Shown here piece by piece: positions 23,742 through 33,006 of a DNA stretch of 36,664 nucleotides. Source of the stretch: an uncultured Solirubrobacter sp. (lineage in GTDB: Bacteria; Actinomycetota; Thermoleophilia; Solirubrobacterales; Solirubrobacteraceae). Under the pieces are notes generated by a model, which saw only the letters and a program-made list of their open reading frames with translations, ran no database searches and was not told the origin of the DNA. The first letter of the stretch is position 1. The number at the start of each line of letters is the position of its first letter. The position numbers and the translations under genes were made by a program. The stretch lies in contig CALMNS010000239.1 in the NCBI GenBank assembly GCA_937871635.1, positions 1 through 36,664 on the forward strand, given 5' to 3'.

Positions 23742-24152
23742 ATGCGGGACGCCATCGACCAGTATCGGTCCGCCTCCATGGCTGGCGACGTTGAGGGCGT
23801 CATGTCGCTTCTGGCTCCGGACGCCGAGCTTGTCTCTCCGGTCTCGGGGCGGATGGTGTTCCGCGGCCAGCGTGATCTTCGGCTGCTCTTCGAAGCCGTC
23901 TACGGTTCGCTCAAGGACCTGGTCTGGTACGAGCAGGTCAGCGACGGTCGCCTGGCACTGCTCCGAGGTGCGGCGAAGGTCGGGCCGGTCACCCTTGGCG
24001 ATGCGATGGTGTTTGAATTGGCCGAGGACGGGCTCATCCGCCGGATCCGGCCGCACTTCAGGCCGTGGCTTGCCCTCAGCGCGTTTGCGGTCGTGGTCGG
24101 ACCGAAACTCGCCCGGCACCCGTCCGTGCTGGCGCGCGCGCTGCGCGGGTAA
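23742..24152 (+). CDS. SnoaL-like/NTF2-fold protein
   Basis: 136 residues with the cone-shaped NTF2-like fold pattern: DAIDQYRSASMAGDVEGVMS then LLAPDAELVSPVSGRMVFRG, REDLR-type segment QRDLRLLFEAVYGSLKDL, and a C-terminal DAMVFELAEDGLIRRIRPHF. Family members are cyclases, isomerases or ligand-binding proteins. The last 25 residues are hydrophobic and then basic (ALSAFAVVVGPKLARHPSVL). Start taken at ATG 23742; the ATG at 23778 is possible. It converges on the methyltransferase. Confidence 0.7.
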   Translation: MRDAIDQYRSASMAGDVEGVMSLLAPDAELVSPVSGRMVFRGQRDLRLLFEAVYGSLKDLVWYEQVSDGRLALLRGAAKVGPVTLGDAMVFELAEDGLIRRIRPHFRPWLALSAFAVVVGPKLARHPSVLARALRG

Positions 24153-24235
24153 CGGTCCTGCTCCTATAACGCGCCGGCGAGCCCTTCGCGGGGTCCCGTC
24201 CGACGGCTCGTAGGGCGATCGGCTATGCGGGCGGT

Positions 24236-25009
24236 TCAGCGTTGGGTAGTCCGCCGCCGTGCGAGGTGGAGGTCGGTGCGGTAGGGAATCGCGATGCTTT
24301 CGTGGCCCCGGACGAGCACGTCGATGTCGTCGAGCGCGGCTTGCCGTTGGTCGAACCCAAGGTTGGCCATCCAGCTCCAGGATGCGATCTGGGCAAGAAA
24401 GTCATTCCGGCCGAGCGTCTGTTCGTGGAGAGCCTCGACGTGTTGGAGAGGCTCAAACAGGCCGGTCCTGGCAAACGCGGTCTGCCAGCTGCCCTCACCC
24501 GCCGGGTAGGCGCCCGCTGCCCTCTTATGGGGCGCGAGTCTGCGTCGGAGCGCATCGAGCCACGGGTGGCTCTCGACCGTCCACGTCGGCGTGTTCCACA
24601 GCAAGGCGATGCCTCCGCTGCGCTTGAGGACGCGCGCGATCTCCTGGGTCGCCGTCGTCGTCTCAAACCAGTGAAATGCTTCGCCGACAACGACCGCGTC
24701 CACCTCTCGATCAGCCAGCGGGATGTCCTCGGCGGTGCCGTCCAACACGGTCACGTCCGGGAGGGACGCCCTCATCCTGCTGCGCATCGCGCTCATCGGT
24801 TCAACGGCAACGACGCACCCCACGCGGCCGCGCAGTAACCGCGAGAGCTGCCCCGTTCCGGCCGCAAGGTCAAGCACGCTGCTGTCGGCGGTCAGGTCGA
24901 GGCCGTCGACGAGCCTTGCGATCGCCGCGTCGGAGTAACTCGGCCGACCCCGCTCGTAGGCATGGGCAACCGAGGAGAAGCCAGACACTGCGCGCGGATC
25001 GATGCCCAT
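24236..25009 (-). CDS. Class I SAM-dependent methyltransferase (Methyltransf_11 type)
   Basis: 257 residues from the ATG at 25009. The opening GFSSVAHAYERGRPSYSDAA is typical of this subgroup, followed by motif I VLDLAAGTGQLSRLL, the acidic loop VVAVEPMSAM, DGTAEDIPLADREVDAVVVG, EAFHWF and EIARVLKRSGGIALLWNT. The C-terminal substrate cap contains FDQRQAALDDIDVLVRGHES. The open frame runs on upstream to 25321, but those codons overlap the ankyrin gene and have no methyltransferase character. Substrate unknown. Confidence 0.83.
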   Translation of the reverse strand: MGIDPRAVSGFSSVAHAYERGRPSYSDAAIARLVDGLDLTADSSVLDLAAGTGQLSRLLRGRVGCVVAVEPMSAMRSRMRASLPDVTVLDGTAEDIPLADREVDAVVVGEAFHWFETTTATQEIARVLKRSGGIALLWNTPTWTVESHPWLDALRRRLAPHKRAAGAYPAGEGSWQTAFARTGLFEPLQHVEALHEQTLGRNDFLAQIASWSWMANLGFDQRQAALDDIDVLVRGHESIAIPYRTDLHLARRRTTQR

Positions 25010-25269
25010 TTGGAGACCGTAACCCGAGAGCGGAGCGGCGCCAGACCAATATCCCGGCAGACGATCGCTCACTGGGAACGCCACGGCAGCGGTGCGTCCT
25101 TGCACACGGCCGGGCAGCGCGGCTAGGCGGTAGGGTTTGCGGTGCGCCGCGAGGGTGCGTCCGGTCCGCGGGCAGGGCAGTGCCCACCTCGTTACCACTC
25201 GCGCAGAGAGCCTCATCACGTCAACTCTTCGCCCGAAACCGCGGACACCGGGCGCCTCGGAGGGACGCG

Positions 25270-26655
25270 ATGAACTTGGAGCAGCTGCGCAAGCAGGCGA
25301 AGGAGCTAGTGAGGGCAGCACGCGCGGGCGACGAGCGCGCGGTCGTCCGCCTCGGCGGACGCGAGCCGATCCTCGCGCGAGCTCAGCTTGTGATCGCGCG
25401 CAAGCAGGGCTACCCGAGCTGGGCGGCGCTCGTCGCCTCGGTGGAGGCCGACGTCGACTCGTTCGTCCACGCCGCCGTTGGTCAGCGTCGCGCGCGGGCC
25501 GAAATGTTGCTGGCCGCGCGTCCGGAGATCGCCCGCGACCCGTGGGCCGCTCTGACGCTCGGAGGCGACCGCTGGGTGGGCGACGTCAACGCCCCAGGCG
25601 GCCCACTCGGGTGGGCACCGCTGATTTACGCCTGCCACTCGTGCTTCGCAACGACCGAGATCGGGCGCGACCTACTCGGCCGCGGCGCCGATCCCAATGC
25701 GTTCTTCGCAAACGAGTGCGGGAACATGCCGGCGCTCTACGGCGCGGCCGGCGTACGGCACGACCCTGAGCTGACCCGCGCACTGCTGGAGGCGGGGGCA
25801 CGCCCGGACGACAACGAGTCGCTGTACCACGCCGCCTACGCCCACTCGCCCGACTGCGTGCGGCTGCTGCTCGAGTTCGGCGCGACGGTCGACGGCACCA
25901 ACGCGCTGGCAGCAGCGATCGACGCGGATCACGTGGAGCACGTGCGGCTGATGCTCGAGGCGGGCGGCGACCCCAACTACGCCGGGCTGGTCGCCCACGC
26001 CGTGCGACGCGGCTGCGGGCAGGCGATGGTTAGCCTGCTCGCCGAGCACGGCGCCGACATCGACCGTGCGGGCGGCGAGACGTGGCGCGACGATGTGCCG
26101 CTGCGCACGCCCTACCAGCATGCCGTGCTGCGCGGCCGCGACGACCTGGCCCAGACGCTCGCCGTGCTCGGCGCCTCCACGGAGGTCAGCGACGCCGAGC
26201 ACGCTGTCGCCGCCCTCGCTCGCGGGGAGCGGCCGGACGTGGCGCTCCCCGATCGACTGGATGTCGACGCCCAAGAAGTCGTGATCCTGGCCGCGTTGCA
26301 AGGCCACCTCGACACCGTGGTCGACGCCGTCGGTCCCGATTTCCGCGGGGTGGTCGGCGGCTCGCCGGTGCTGCCGCTCATCGGCCACGCGGCCTGGGTC
26401 GGCAGCCCGACCGCCGTGCGCCGGCTCCTCGAGCTCGGGGCTGACCCACTAGCGCGCGGCGACGCGGAGTACGACACTCCCTTGGCCGTCGCAGCGTTAG
26501 GCTCGCAGCACCACGAACTACCGGACCGCGACTACGTCGCCGTTGCCGACCTGCTCATTGCGGCCGGCGATGCGATCGAGCCCCGCTTCCTCGACGTGGC
26601 CGACGGCCCATTGGCCGCATGGCTCGAGGAACGCGTCGACGTCCACCCGGCCTAG
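25270..26655 (+). CDS. Ankyrin-repeat protein
   Basis: 461 residues. The N-terminal MNLEQLRKQAKELVRAARAG then ARKQGYPSWAALV is a short helical module often placed before ankyrin repeats in bacteria. At least five ankyrin-like units follow from about residue 115: APLIYACHSCF with LLGRGADPNA, ALYGAAGVRHDPELTRALLE with AGARPDDNE, SLYHAAYAHSPDCVRLLLEF, HVEHVRLMLEAGGDPN, and near the end HAAWVGSPTAVRRLLELGAD. No enzyme domain or signal peptide; a cytoplasmic protein-binding role is likely. It is divergent from the methyltransferase. The 28-bp palindrome lies 37 bp after its stop. Confidence 0.82.
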   Translation: MNLEQLRKQAKELVRAARAGDERAVVRLGGREPILARAQLVIARKQGYPSWAALVASVEADVDSFVHAAVGQRRARAEMLLAARPEIARDPWAALTLGGDRWVGDVNAPGGPLGWAPLIYACHSCFATTEIGRDLLGRGADPNAFFANECGNMPALYGAAGVRHDPELTRALLEAGARPDDNESLYHAAYAHSPDCVRLLLEFGATVDGTNALAAAIDADHVEHVRLMLEAGGDPNYAGLVAHAVRRGCGQAMVSLLAEHGADIDRAGGETWRDDVPLRTPYQHAVLRGRDDLAQTLAVLGASTEVSDAEHAVAALARGERPDVALPDRLDVDAQEVVILAALQGHLDTVVDAVGPDFRGVVGGSPVLPLIGHAAWVGSPTAVRRLLELGADPLARGDAEYDTPLAVAALGSQHHELPDRDYVAVADLLIAAGDAIEPRFLDVADGPLAAWLEERVDVHPA

Positions 26656-26691
26656 CGACTCGGAAGCTACAGCCGCAACACATGTGGGACC

Positions 26692-26719
26692 GTCCCACAG
26701 GCGGATCGGCTTACGGGAT
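26692..26719. repeat. Dispersed 28-bp palindrome, intergenic copy
   Basis: GTCCCACAGGC, GGATCG, GCTTACGGGAT: 24 of 28 positions match the consensus arms plus spacer, with no gaps. It begins 36 bp downstream of the ankyrin gene stop and may act as a terminator hairpin or as a recombinase-type site. Confidence 0.7.
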
Positions 26720-26864
26720 GACTTCGTCGACCTAAGGCTTCGTTGGAGGACGAGAGCCAGCGAGTCAGTCGGGGGTCCTCGAGGCCGTTGCCGCGGAGGC
26801 CTCCGCCGTCTGGTCGGCGGCCGGCATCGCGAGTCTGTCCGGCGGATCCGGTTGCTTGTGGCCG

Positions 26865-27416
26865 ATGCTCGCCGACCTCCCCGCCTTCGCCGCCTGGCGG
26901 TTCGTCGACGCGGTTGACGGCTTCGAGGTCGTTTACACGCAGCCCGGCCGTTTGCGCGGGCATACGTGTGCGGTCGAGGACGGGCAGGCGTATGCCGTCC
27001 GCTACGAGATCACGCTTGACGATCGCTGGCGGACTCGCGAGGCGCGAGTGGTCTCCGACACTATCGCCGGGCCGCGCGAGACCGTTCTCATGTCAGACGG
27101 TGAGGGCCATTGGACGGTCGACGGCAAAGCCGCCCCTCAGCTCGACGGACTGATCGACGTCGACATCGAGGCGTCTGCCTGCACCAACACGCTGCCGGTC
27201 CACCGCCTGCCGCTTGTATCCAGGGAGGTGGCAATGGCGCCCGCCGCCTACGTCCGGGCGCTCGATCTCTCCGTCACCCGGCTCGATCAGACCTACCGGC
27301 GCCTCGACGACCGCCGCTACGACTACACCTCGGAGGCCGACTTCCGAGCCGTACTCGAGTACGACGCGGCCGGGCTGATCGTGGACTACCCCGGCATCGC
27401 CGCACGTTTCGCCTGA
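26865..27416 (+). CDS. Putative glycolipid-binding domain protein
   Basis: 183 residues. The sequence follows the putative glycolipid-binding family (PF06475): LPAFAAWRFVDAVDGFEVVY near the start, YAVRYEITLDDRWRTREARV, GHWTVDGKAAPQLDGLIDVD then IEASACTNTLPVHRLPL, and RRYDYTSEADFRAVLEYDAA with GLIVDYPGI at the end. The function is not established beyond the name. The ATG at 26865 is preferred because family similarity starts at once; a TTG at 26856 is in frame. Confidence 0.78.
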   Translation: MLADLPAFAAWRFVDAVDGFEVVYTQPGRLRGHTCAVEDGQAYAVRYEITLDDRWRTREARVVSDTIAGPRETVLMSDGEGHWTVDGKAAPQLDGLIDVDIEASACTNTLPVHRLPLVSREVAMAPAAYVRALDLSVTRLDQTYRRLDDRRYDYTSEADFRAVLEYDAAGLIVDYPGIAARFA

Positions 27417-27710
27417 GCGCGCGGCGTCAAGCCGCCGCGGCATCAGCAGCTCCCCGGACCTCACGGCCAGAGCGCTCGGCGAGCTTCTCCGGTTGCAGTG
27501 GCGCTACACGCTCCGCGCATCCGATCACGTCCGGTGTTCACAAGGCGGAAGCTGCCCCGTAGCGCAAGCGGATCCGGCAGCGAGACAGCGGTGCCCTGCT
27601 CACGCGCGTTGGGACGGTGGCGTTGGCGCGACTGCTCCGCGCCGTGCCCGGGGAACCCCTCAGCCCGACGTCGCGGCGCACCGACCCGACCCGCAGCTAC
27701 GGTCGCCGGC
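27417..27710. other. Gap before the DUF389 gene
   Basis: A degenerate palindrome copy (CCCCGTAGCGCAAGCGGATC then CGGCAGCGAGAC, 27555-27586) is present. Short frames such as ALGELLRLQWRYTL look protein-like but have no start and no recognisable family. Confidence 0.35.
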
Positions 27711-28724
27711 GTGCTCCACCTGCGCCTCATCAGCCCCGCGGACTGCACGCCTCGCGTGTACGCGCACTTGACCGACCACCCAGGGGTCACGAACGTCGTC
27801 GTGCTGCGCGGCGCTGGCCGCCAGCCCGAAGGCGACCTCCTGCTCGCCGACGTCGCCCGCGAAGCCACAAACGATGTGCTGGGCGAGCTCCGTGCCATCG
27901 GCCTGGACGAGCGTGGATCGATCGCGGTCGAGGAGGTCGACCTGTCGCTCTCGCGCGCGGCGACCCTCGCGGAACAGCTCGCCCCGGGGGAGGGCAGCGA
28001 CGCGGTCGTGTGGGAGGACCTCGAGGCGCGCACGCGCGAGGAGTCCTCGCTCACCGGCGCCTACCTCGTCTTGTTCGCCGTCGCGACCATGCTCGCGGGC
28101 GTCGCGGTCGAGCTCGACTCCGCGATCCTCGTGATCGGCGCGATGATCGTCGGCCCGGAATTCGGGGCGCTCGCTGGCGTCTGCGCCGGGGTCGCGCTGC
28201 GCCGGTGGCAGATCGTCCGCCGCGCGCTCGTCGCCCTCGTCGTCGGCTTCGTGGTCGGCATCGCCGCGACGGTGGGCTCGACCTGGCTGCTCACTGCCCT
28301 CGGGCTCGTCGATTCGGCCGCGCTGTTTGAGCCGCGCCCGCAGACCGAGTTCATCTACCTCCCCGACGCGTTGTCCTTCGTCGTCGCGTTCCTCGCCGGC
28401 ATCGCCGGGATGCAGGCCCTCACCTCGGCCAAGTCCGGCGCCGTCCTCGGCGTTCTCGTCTCCGTCACCACCATTCCCGCCGCCGGCAACATTGCCGTTG
28501 CCCTCGCCTACGGCCTCAGTCCGGACCCCGCGGCGCCACGCGCGCGCTACCTCGACCAGGCCTGGACGTCAACCGAGCAGCTAGTGCTCAACCTCTCGGG
28601 CATCGTGCTGGCTGGCACCCTGACCCTCGCACTGCAACGGCGACTCGCAGCGCGCACGCGCTCCGCTCGAGCCCCAGCCCCGGCAGGTGAAGTGCCGCCA
28701 CCAAACACCCCACCGAAGCCGTAA
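27711..28724 (+). CDS. DUF389 integral membrane protein
   Basis: 337 residues. A soluble N-terminal domain of about 110 residues (LHLRLISPADCTPRVYAHLT; LLADVAREATNDVLGELRAI) resembles the ACT-like N-terminus of this family. It is followed by the typical membrane half: TREESSLTGAYLVLFAVATM, AILVIGAMIVGPEFGALAGV, LVALVVGFVVGIAATVGSTW, FVVAFLAGIAGMQALTSAKS and TTIPAAGNIAVALAYG. DUF389 proteins may be transporters, but the substrate is unknown. The basic, proline-rich tail is a normal feature. GTG start at 27711 is the first in frame before conserved sequence. Confidence 0.85.
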   Translation: MLHLRLISPADCTPRVYAHLTDHPGVTNVVVLRGAGRQPEGDLLLADVAREATNDVLGELRAIGLDERGSIAVEEVDLSLSRAATLAEQLAPGEGSDAVVWEDLEARTREESSLTGAYLVLFAVATMLAGVAVELDSAILVIGAMIVGPEFGALAGVCAGVALRRWQIVRRALVALVVGFVVGIAATVGSTWLLTALGLVDSAALFEPRPQTEFIYLPDALSFVVAFLAGIAGMQALTSAKSGAVLGVLVSVTTIPAAGNIAVALAYGLSPDPAAPRARYLDQAWTSTEQLVLNLSGIVLAGTLTLALQRRLAARTRSARAPAPAGEVPPPNTPPKP

Positions 28725-28855
28725 GCCGATTGCTGACCGGACTGCTGTGGCGGTCGAGCCTCCGGGGCATCCAGCTCTGCGCACGGACGGGCCAACGGCA
28801 ACGTCGACCGCAGCGACTGAATCGACGCGCGCAGACGCTGCTCGTAGGCGACCAA

Positions 28856-28887
28856 TCCGGGAGGCGGTCGCACCACCGCCTCCCGGA
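28856..28887. terminator. Perfect 13-bp hairpin between convergent genes
   Basis: TCCGGGAGGCGGT (28856-28868), loop CGCACC, ACCGCCTCCCGGA (28875-28887). It sits midway between the DUF389 stop and the YafY-like gene stop, the position of a bidirectional terminator, though it lacks a T-run. Nothing else is recognised in the 225-bp gap. Confidence 0.75.
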
Positions 28888-28950
28888 CCGCGGGCCGGCA
28901 AGCGCTTCCCGAGAATTGCCGAGGACTGAGCCCGCAGCGACACTTGGCCC

Positions 28951-29913
28951 TCACGAGCCGCGACGGGCGTTGCTCATGAGTGAGTCCGCAAGCTCCTCGA
29001 CGCTCGCGCGGAGCGCTACCGGCCGATGCACGATGAAGGGGCACCTGAGGTCCGCAAGGAGACCGGCTGCGTCGGCGAGATCCTCGACTTGCATGCGCAG
29101 GATGACGCCCTCTTCGCACGGGATGAGCTCCCCGTAGCCGGGGGCGACACGCCAAGCCGCGTGATCGAGCGTCGTCTCGAGGAGGACCTCGACGTCCCAT
29201 CCCCACGGGACGCGGGCGAGGGCGGTGGCGACGAAGTCGGCCGGGTGCAGATCGGAGGGAGGGGGAGCCGTGGGTCCGCCGATGCGGACGTCGCTCATCC
29301 GGTCGAGGCGCAGGGCTCGGAGCTCGTCTCGTTGTTCGTCGAGGGCGACGCCGTACCACCGTCCGCCATGAAGGACGACGCCGTAGGGACGAAGCGTCCG
29401 CTGCCCGGCTCGGCCGTCATGCCGCTGGTATTGCGCCGTGACCGTCCGGCGCCGCTCGGCCGCCTCGGCAACCGTGAGCAGCGTATCGGCGGCTGCGGGC
29501 GCGGCCTCGGGTCGCGTCGGGGTGGTGAACCACAAGCGCTGCTCGAGGGCCCGCACTCGCTCGTGCAGACGCAACGGGAGCACCCGCCGGAGCTTGGAGA
29601 GCGCGTCCGCGGCTGCGGGTCCGGTCACCGCTCCGCCGACTCGTTGGGCGACGTTAAGCGCAACGACGACGGCGACGGCCTGATCGACGCTCAGCATGAG
29701 TGGCGGCATCCGGTAGCCCGGCGCGAGGTGATAACCCCCTCCAGGACCGCGGGCCGCCCGGACAGGTACGTCGAGCGCTTGCAAGGCGGCGACGTACCGC
29801 CGGACTGTCCGCGCGTCGACTTGGAGTCGGGTGGCCGCCTCCGGCCCGGTGACGAGGGGGCGCTCCTGAAGGAGCTCCAGCAGCTCTAGCACCCGCCGCA
29901 CGGGAATCGACAC
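28951..29913 (-). CDS. YafY-like transcriptional regulator (HTH plus WYL domain)
   Basis: 320 residues. An N-terminal winged helix (VRRVLELLELLQERPLVTGP, EAATRLQVDARTVRRYVAAL, GGGYHLAPG) is followed by a linker and the ligand-sensing WYL domain, here GGRWYGVALDEQRDELRALR with LDRM, and a C-terminal WCX-like part (WDVEVLLETTLDHAAWRV; LADLRCPFIVHRP). WYL regulators respond to nucleotides or nucleic acid. The promoter region is shared with the divergent APC permease 65 bp away, which may be its target. Confidence 0.87.
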   Translation of the reverse strand: MSIPVRRVLELLELLQERPLVTGPEAATRLQVDARTVRRYVAALQALDVPVRAARGPGGGYHLAPGYRMPPLMLSVDQAVAVVVALNVAQRVGGAVTGPAAADALSKLRRVLPLRLHERVRALEQRLWFTTPTRPEAAPAAADTLLTVAEAAERRRTVTAQYQRHDGRAGQRTLRPYGVVLHGGRWYGVALDEQRDELRALRLDRMSDVRIGGPTAPPPSDLHPADFVATALARVPWGWDVEVLLETTLDHAAWRVAPGYGELIPCEEGVILRMQVEDLADAAGLLADLRCPFIVHRPVALRASVEELADSLMSNARRGS

Positions 29914-29978
29914 GCGAGCAAGTCAAGCACCGATTCAGGACGGGATCCGCCCTGATCCGCCTTTACCGTTCCGCGGCC

Positions 29979-31259
29979 ATGACCCCGCCTGCCACCGCAC
30001 CGCTCGAGCGCACGCTGGGTCTCGGCGGCGGCATCGCGCTTGCGATCGGGTCCGTGGCCGGCTCGGGCATCCTCTTCCTCCCCTCGGTGACCTACCGGCT
30101 CGCCGGGCCGGACGCGCTCGTCGTCTGGGTGGCTGCCGTACTCCTGTGCGTCCCGCTCCTGCTCGTCTTCAGCGCGATGGTGCGAGAGGTTCCTGACGGG
30201 AGCGGCCTGGAGGGGTTCGTCGCCCGAGGACTCGGACCGGACGCCGCTGCCTGCGTCCCCGCGTTGATCCTGGTCACCTACTACCCGGGGCTGGCGGCGG
30301 CCTCCCTGGTCGCGGGCGGTTATCTGGAGACCGCGGTCGGCGGTGGGCAGGTCGTCGAGTTGGTCGGCGCCCTGCTCGTCATCGGCGTCACCACCGCGGC
30401 CAATCTCGTCGGGGCTCGCGCGGGAGCCCGCTGGCAATCGACGGTGATGTGGCTGCTGCTGATCGCGGCCGTCAGCCTCGTCGCCCTCACGGTCCCGGAG
30501 GCCCGCGGCGGCTACGAGGCGGTGCGGCCGGTCCTGTCTGACCTCGATCCGATCGTCGCCGGCGTCCTGGTCGGGTTCTGGGCGTTCGCGGGCTTCGAGA
30601 ACATGACGTTCATCGCGGGGGAGCTGCGCAACCCGCAGCGTGACTACCTGGTAGTGACCGTCATTGCACTGGTCGCGTACGCAGCGCTCGCGCTCCTGCT
30701 GACCGCCAACCTGGCCGCGATCGTGCCCCGCACAGAGGTCGATGCCCTGCTCGGCATCGCACAGCTCGCCGACGCGGTCGCCCTCCCCGGCGTCGGCGTC
30801 GGCGCGATCACGGTGCTCGCGTTGGCGCTCGTGCAGGCCAACACCGGAAGCTGGCTCTGGGGCACGTCCCGGCTCTTGCACGCCGGTGCTCGCGAGGGCC
30901 GGCTTCCCGCCTGGCTCACTCCGCTTGACGGACGCGGCGTCCCGAGGCGCGCGGTGCTCGCGCTCGCGCTTCCGGGCGCTGCCCTGACCTGTTTCGCCGC
31001 GGCGGTGCCGATGGTGATCGTGCCGTTCGTCGTCGCCGCCAGCGCCGTCTTCCTCTTCCTCTACCTGCTCGCGCTCGTGTCCTACCTGCGAACCGCATCG
31101 GGCCTGCTGCGACGCGGCGGAGCCAGTGTCCTGACGCTCGTATTGCTGGCGATCGTCGCGAGCCGGGGCTGGTACGTCGCCCTCCCGATGGTGGTGTCGG
31201 CGGCGGCGTGGATGACGAGCCGAGCGGCGCGCCGGCGCCGACGATCGGGTCGCCGGTGA
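29979..31259 (+). CDS. APC-family amino acid permease
   Basis: 426 residues with about 11 hydrophobic segments. The N-terminal LGLGGGIALAIGSVAGSGIL then FLPSVTYRLAGPDAL is the consensus first helix with the unwound GSVAGSGI substrate site. Further helices include GVLVGFWAFAGFENMTFIAG with ELRNPQRDY, and GVGVGAITVLALALVQANTG. A secondary transporter for amino acids or amines. It is divergent from the WYL regulator and read toward a gap without other genes. Confidence 0.85.
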   Translation: MTPPATAPLERTLGLGGGIALAIGSVAGSGILFLPSVTYRLAGPDALVVWVAAVLLCVPLLLVFSAMVREVPDGSGLEGFVARGLGPDAAACVPALILVTYYPGLAAASLVAGGYLETAVGGGQVVELVGALLVIGVTTAANLVGARAGARWQSTVMWLLLIAAVSLVALTVPEARGGYEAVRPVLSDLDPIVAGVLVGFWAFAGFENMTFIAGELRNPQRDYLVVTVIALVAYAALALLLTANLAAIVPRTEVDALLGIAQLADAVALPGVGVGAITVLALALVQANTGSWLWGTSRLLHAGAREGRLPAWLTPLDGRGVPRRAVLALALPGAALTCFAAAVPMVIVPFVVAASAVFLFLYLLALVSYLRTASGLLRRGGASVLTLVLLAIVASRGWYVALPMVVSAAAWMTSRAARRRRRSGRR

Positions 31260-31617
31260 ACCTTGGCGCCGCGGGCAGGTGGCGATCCTCACGTGCCGAC
31301 GGTCGCGTCGACCACATAGACGAGGGGGGCCGGGATCTGGGTTGGGAACGACCAGTGGGACGGTCGCTCGGGCTCAGGCCCCCACCGGACCTCGCCGTCG
31401 ACCACGGTCGTCGTAGCCGCGAGCCCGACGGTGCGCGCGACGGTGCCGCTGACGTCATCAGGCCACGCCGCTGGCGTTGGCCAGCGACACCGGCTCTACC
31501 GCGACCATGGGAGCAGCGGCAGCGGCCTCTGAGCTGTGCGGTGGCTCGGGTGCGGACCGGGGTCGATCGCCTCGGCTCCCGCGGACCTCTGGATCGCGAC
31601 TAGCGTTGAGGGGGACC
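31260..31617. other. Gap between the APC permease and a SnoaL-like gene
   Basis: On the minus strand, 31309-31480 encodes a start-less stretch ARTVGLAATTTVVDGEVRWG, then PSHWSFPTQIPAPLVYVVDA and TVGT with a stop. It looks like the C-terminus of a lost gene, but I cannot name a family. No other feature is seen. Confidence 0.35.
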
Positions 31618-32043
31618 ATGGAGGCGCCGATGAGCAGTAGCCCGCTGGCCGAGCTGTACCTGCAGTACGTCGACTGCCTGAACGCCCGCACGCTCGACAG
31701 CTTGGGGTCCTACGTCCGTGACGACGTCCGACGCAACGGCGAGACCGTGCACCTGGCGGGGTACCGCGAGCTGCTCCACAACGACTTCCGCCGCATCCCT
31801 GATCTGCGGTTCTCGATCGAACTGCTCGTGGCGGACGCTACTCACGTGGCCGCCCGGCTGGCGTTCGACTGCACCCCCGTCGGCGAGTTCCTCGGGTTGG
31901 CGGTGGACGGCCGGCGCGTGGCCTTCTACGAGAACGTCTTCTACACCTACGTCGACGGCAAGATCGCCGACGTACTGTCGATCATCGACACCGACAGCAT
32001 CCGGGCGCAGCTCCTGGGTCCGGCAGCCCACCCGCCCGCCTGA
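31618..32043 (+). CDS. SnoaL-like/ester-cyclase-type protein
   Basis: 141 residues of NTF2-like fold: LAELYLQYVDCLNARTLDSL then GSYVRDDVRRNG, YRELLHNDFRRIPDLRFSIE, HVAARLAFDCTPVGEFLGLA and NVFYTYVDGKIADVLSIIDT. The pattern with a C-x-P-G-E-F segment resembles the SnoaL-like polyketide cyclase/ester cyclase group. A good ribosome-binding site, GAGGGGG, precedes the ATG at 31618. Substrate unknown. Its 3' end is 9 bp from the stop of the convergent alpha/beta hydrolase. Confidence 0.75.
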   Translation: MEAPMSSSPLAELYLQYVDCLNARTLDSLGSYVRDDVRRNGETVHLAGYRELLHNDFRRIPDLRFSIELLVADATHVAARLAFDCTPVGEFLGLAVDGRRVAFYENVFYTYVDGKIADVLSIIDTDSIRAQLLGPAAHPPA

Positions 32044-32052
32044 TCGTGGCCG

Positions 32053-32955
32053 TCAGCTTGTGCCGATCGGCTCCCCCGCGGTCCCGAGCGCGTCGAGGAT
32101 CGCTGCGCTCATCGCCTCGGGGTGCTCCAAGAGGGACGAAGTGGCCGATGCCCTCGAGCGGTCGCACCGTGGCGTGGGAGTAGTACTGGCCCACGGCGTC
32201 CGACCAGGCCTGCGGGAACAACGGGTCCGCATCGGCCACAGCAGCGTCAAGGTCGTCGGCACCTGCTCGGGTCGACCGTGTGCCGGCTGGCCCAGGTCGT
32301 AGGCGTCCGAACCGGCGCGGTACCACGCGATCGAGGACCGGAACGCCCCGGGCGGGGCGTAGCGCCGCACCAGCCGATCGAACTCGTCACTGCCGACGTC
32401 GACGGCCCCGTCGGGGCCGGACCACTGCTGCCAGAAGTACTCGAGGTAGGCGCGGACGGCCTCCTGGTTGCCGTCGATCAGGCTCTCGGCCAGCGGTAGG
32501 CGGTGGAAGCTCTGGTACCAGAACTCGCGCTGTCCCTGCGGGCCCAGCTCGAGCCCGTCGATCCCCGGCAGCGGCGGTGCGAGCACCAGCGCTCGCACCA
32601 AGTCCGGCCGGGCGCGGACGAGTGCGTGGGCGACGCCGCTGCCGACGTCATACCCGCCGACCACGGCCGAGCCGAGCTCCAGCTCCTCGATCAGAGCAGC
32701 CACGCTGCGCGCCTGCGCCTGCGCGGAGTAGTGCTCGGCCGGCTCGGCGTCGTGCTTGTCCGACTCTCCGAAGCCCCGCAGGTCCGGCACCACGACACGG
32801 GCCTGCGGCGTCACCCGCGGCAGCACCCTGCGGTAGTCCGTCCGGTCGCCCGGCCAGCCGTGCAGGAGCACCACGGCAGATCCGGCACCGACGTCGTCGT
32901 ACGTCAAGGCGAAGCCGTCCACGGGCCGACTGCGGCCGCTGACCCTCCCGCTCAC
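32053..32955 (-). pseudogene. Alpha/beta hydrolase (epoxide hydrolase/dehalogenase-like) with two compensating frameshifts
   Basis: The first 230 residues look sound: VVLLHGWPGDRTDYRRVLP (oxyanion HGWPG), VVVPDLRGFGESDKHDAEPA and the nucleophile elbow VVGGYDVGSGVAHALV with Asp103, as in epoxide hydrolases and haloacetate dehalogenases. After PTTLTLLWP, near 32258, the frame changes: the continuation DADPLFPQAWSDAVGQYY and PLEGIGHFVPL, with the acid and catalytic His, is read one frame over. It returns near 32132 to LEHPEAMSAAILDALG. The nominal product would have about 40 wrong residues and no catalytic His. Two sequencing errors would explain it as well as genuine decay. Confidence 0.75.
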
Positions 32956-33006
32956 CGTCCGAACCTAACGGCGCGCCATGACAGGACAACCACGACGAGC
33001 CGAGGC

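Noticed and set aside
24676..25269. Upstream extension of the ankyrin-protein frame
   Set aside because: The frame is open far upstream, but these codons lie over the methyltransferase and its promoter and show no ankyrin character; the conserved start MNLEQLRKQAKEL at 25270 is preferred.
29886..31292. Long minus-strand open frame (468 codons) opposite the APC permease
   Set aside because: Composition is charged and repetitive (Asp/Arg/Gln/His) as expected from the reverse of a membrane-protein gene; no domain or start signal.
31309..31480. Minus-strand stretch with protein-like sequence ending VYVVDATVGT
   Set aside because: It lacks a start codon and is preceded by a stop; no family could be named, so it is only mentioned under the gap entry.
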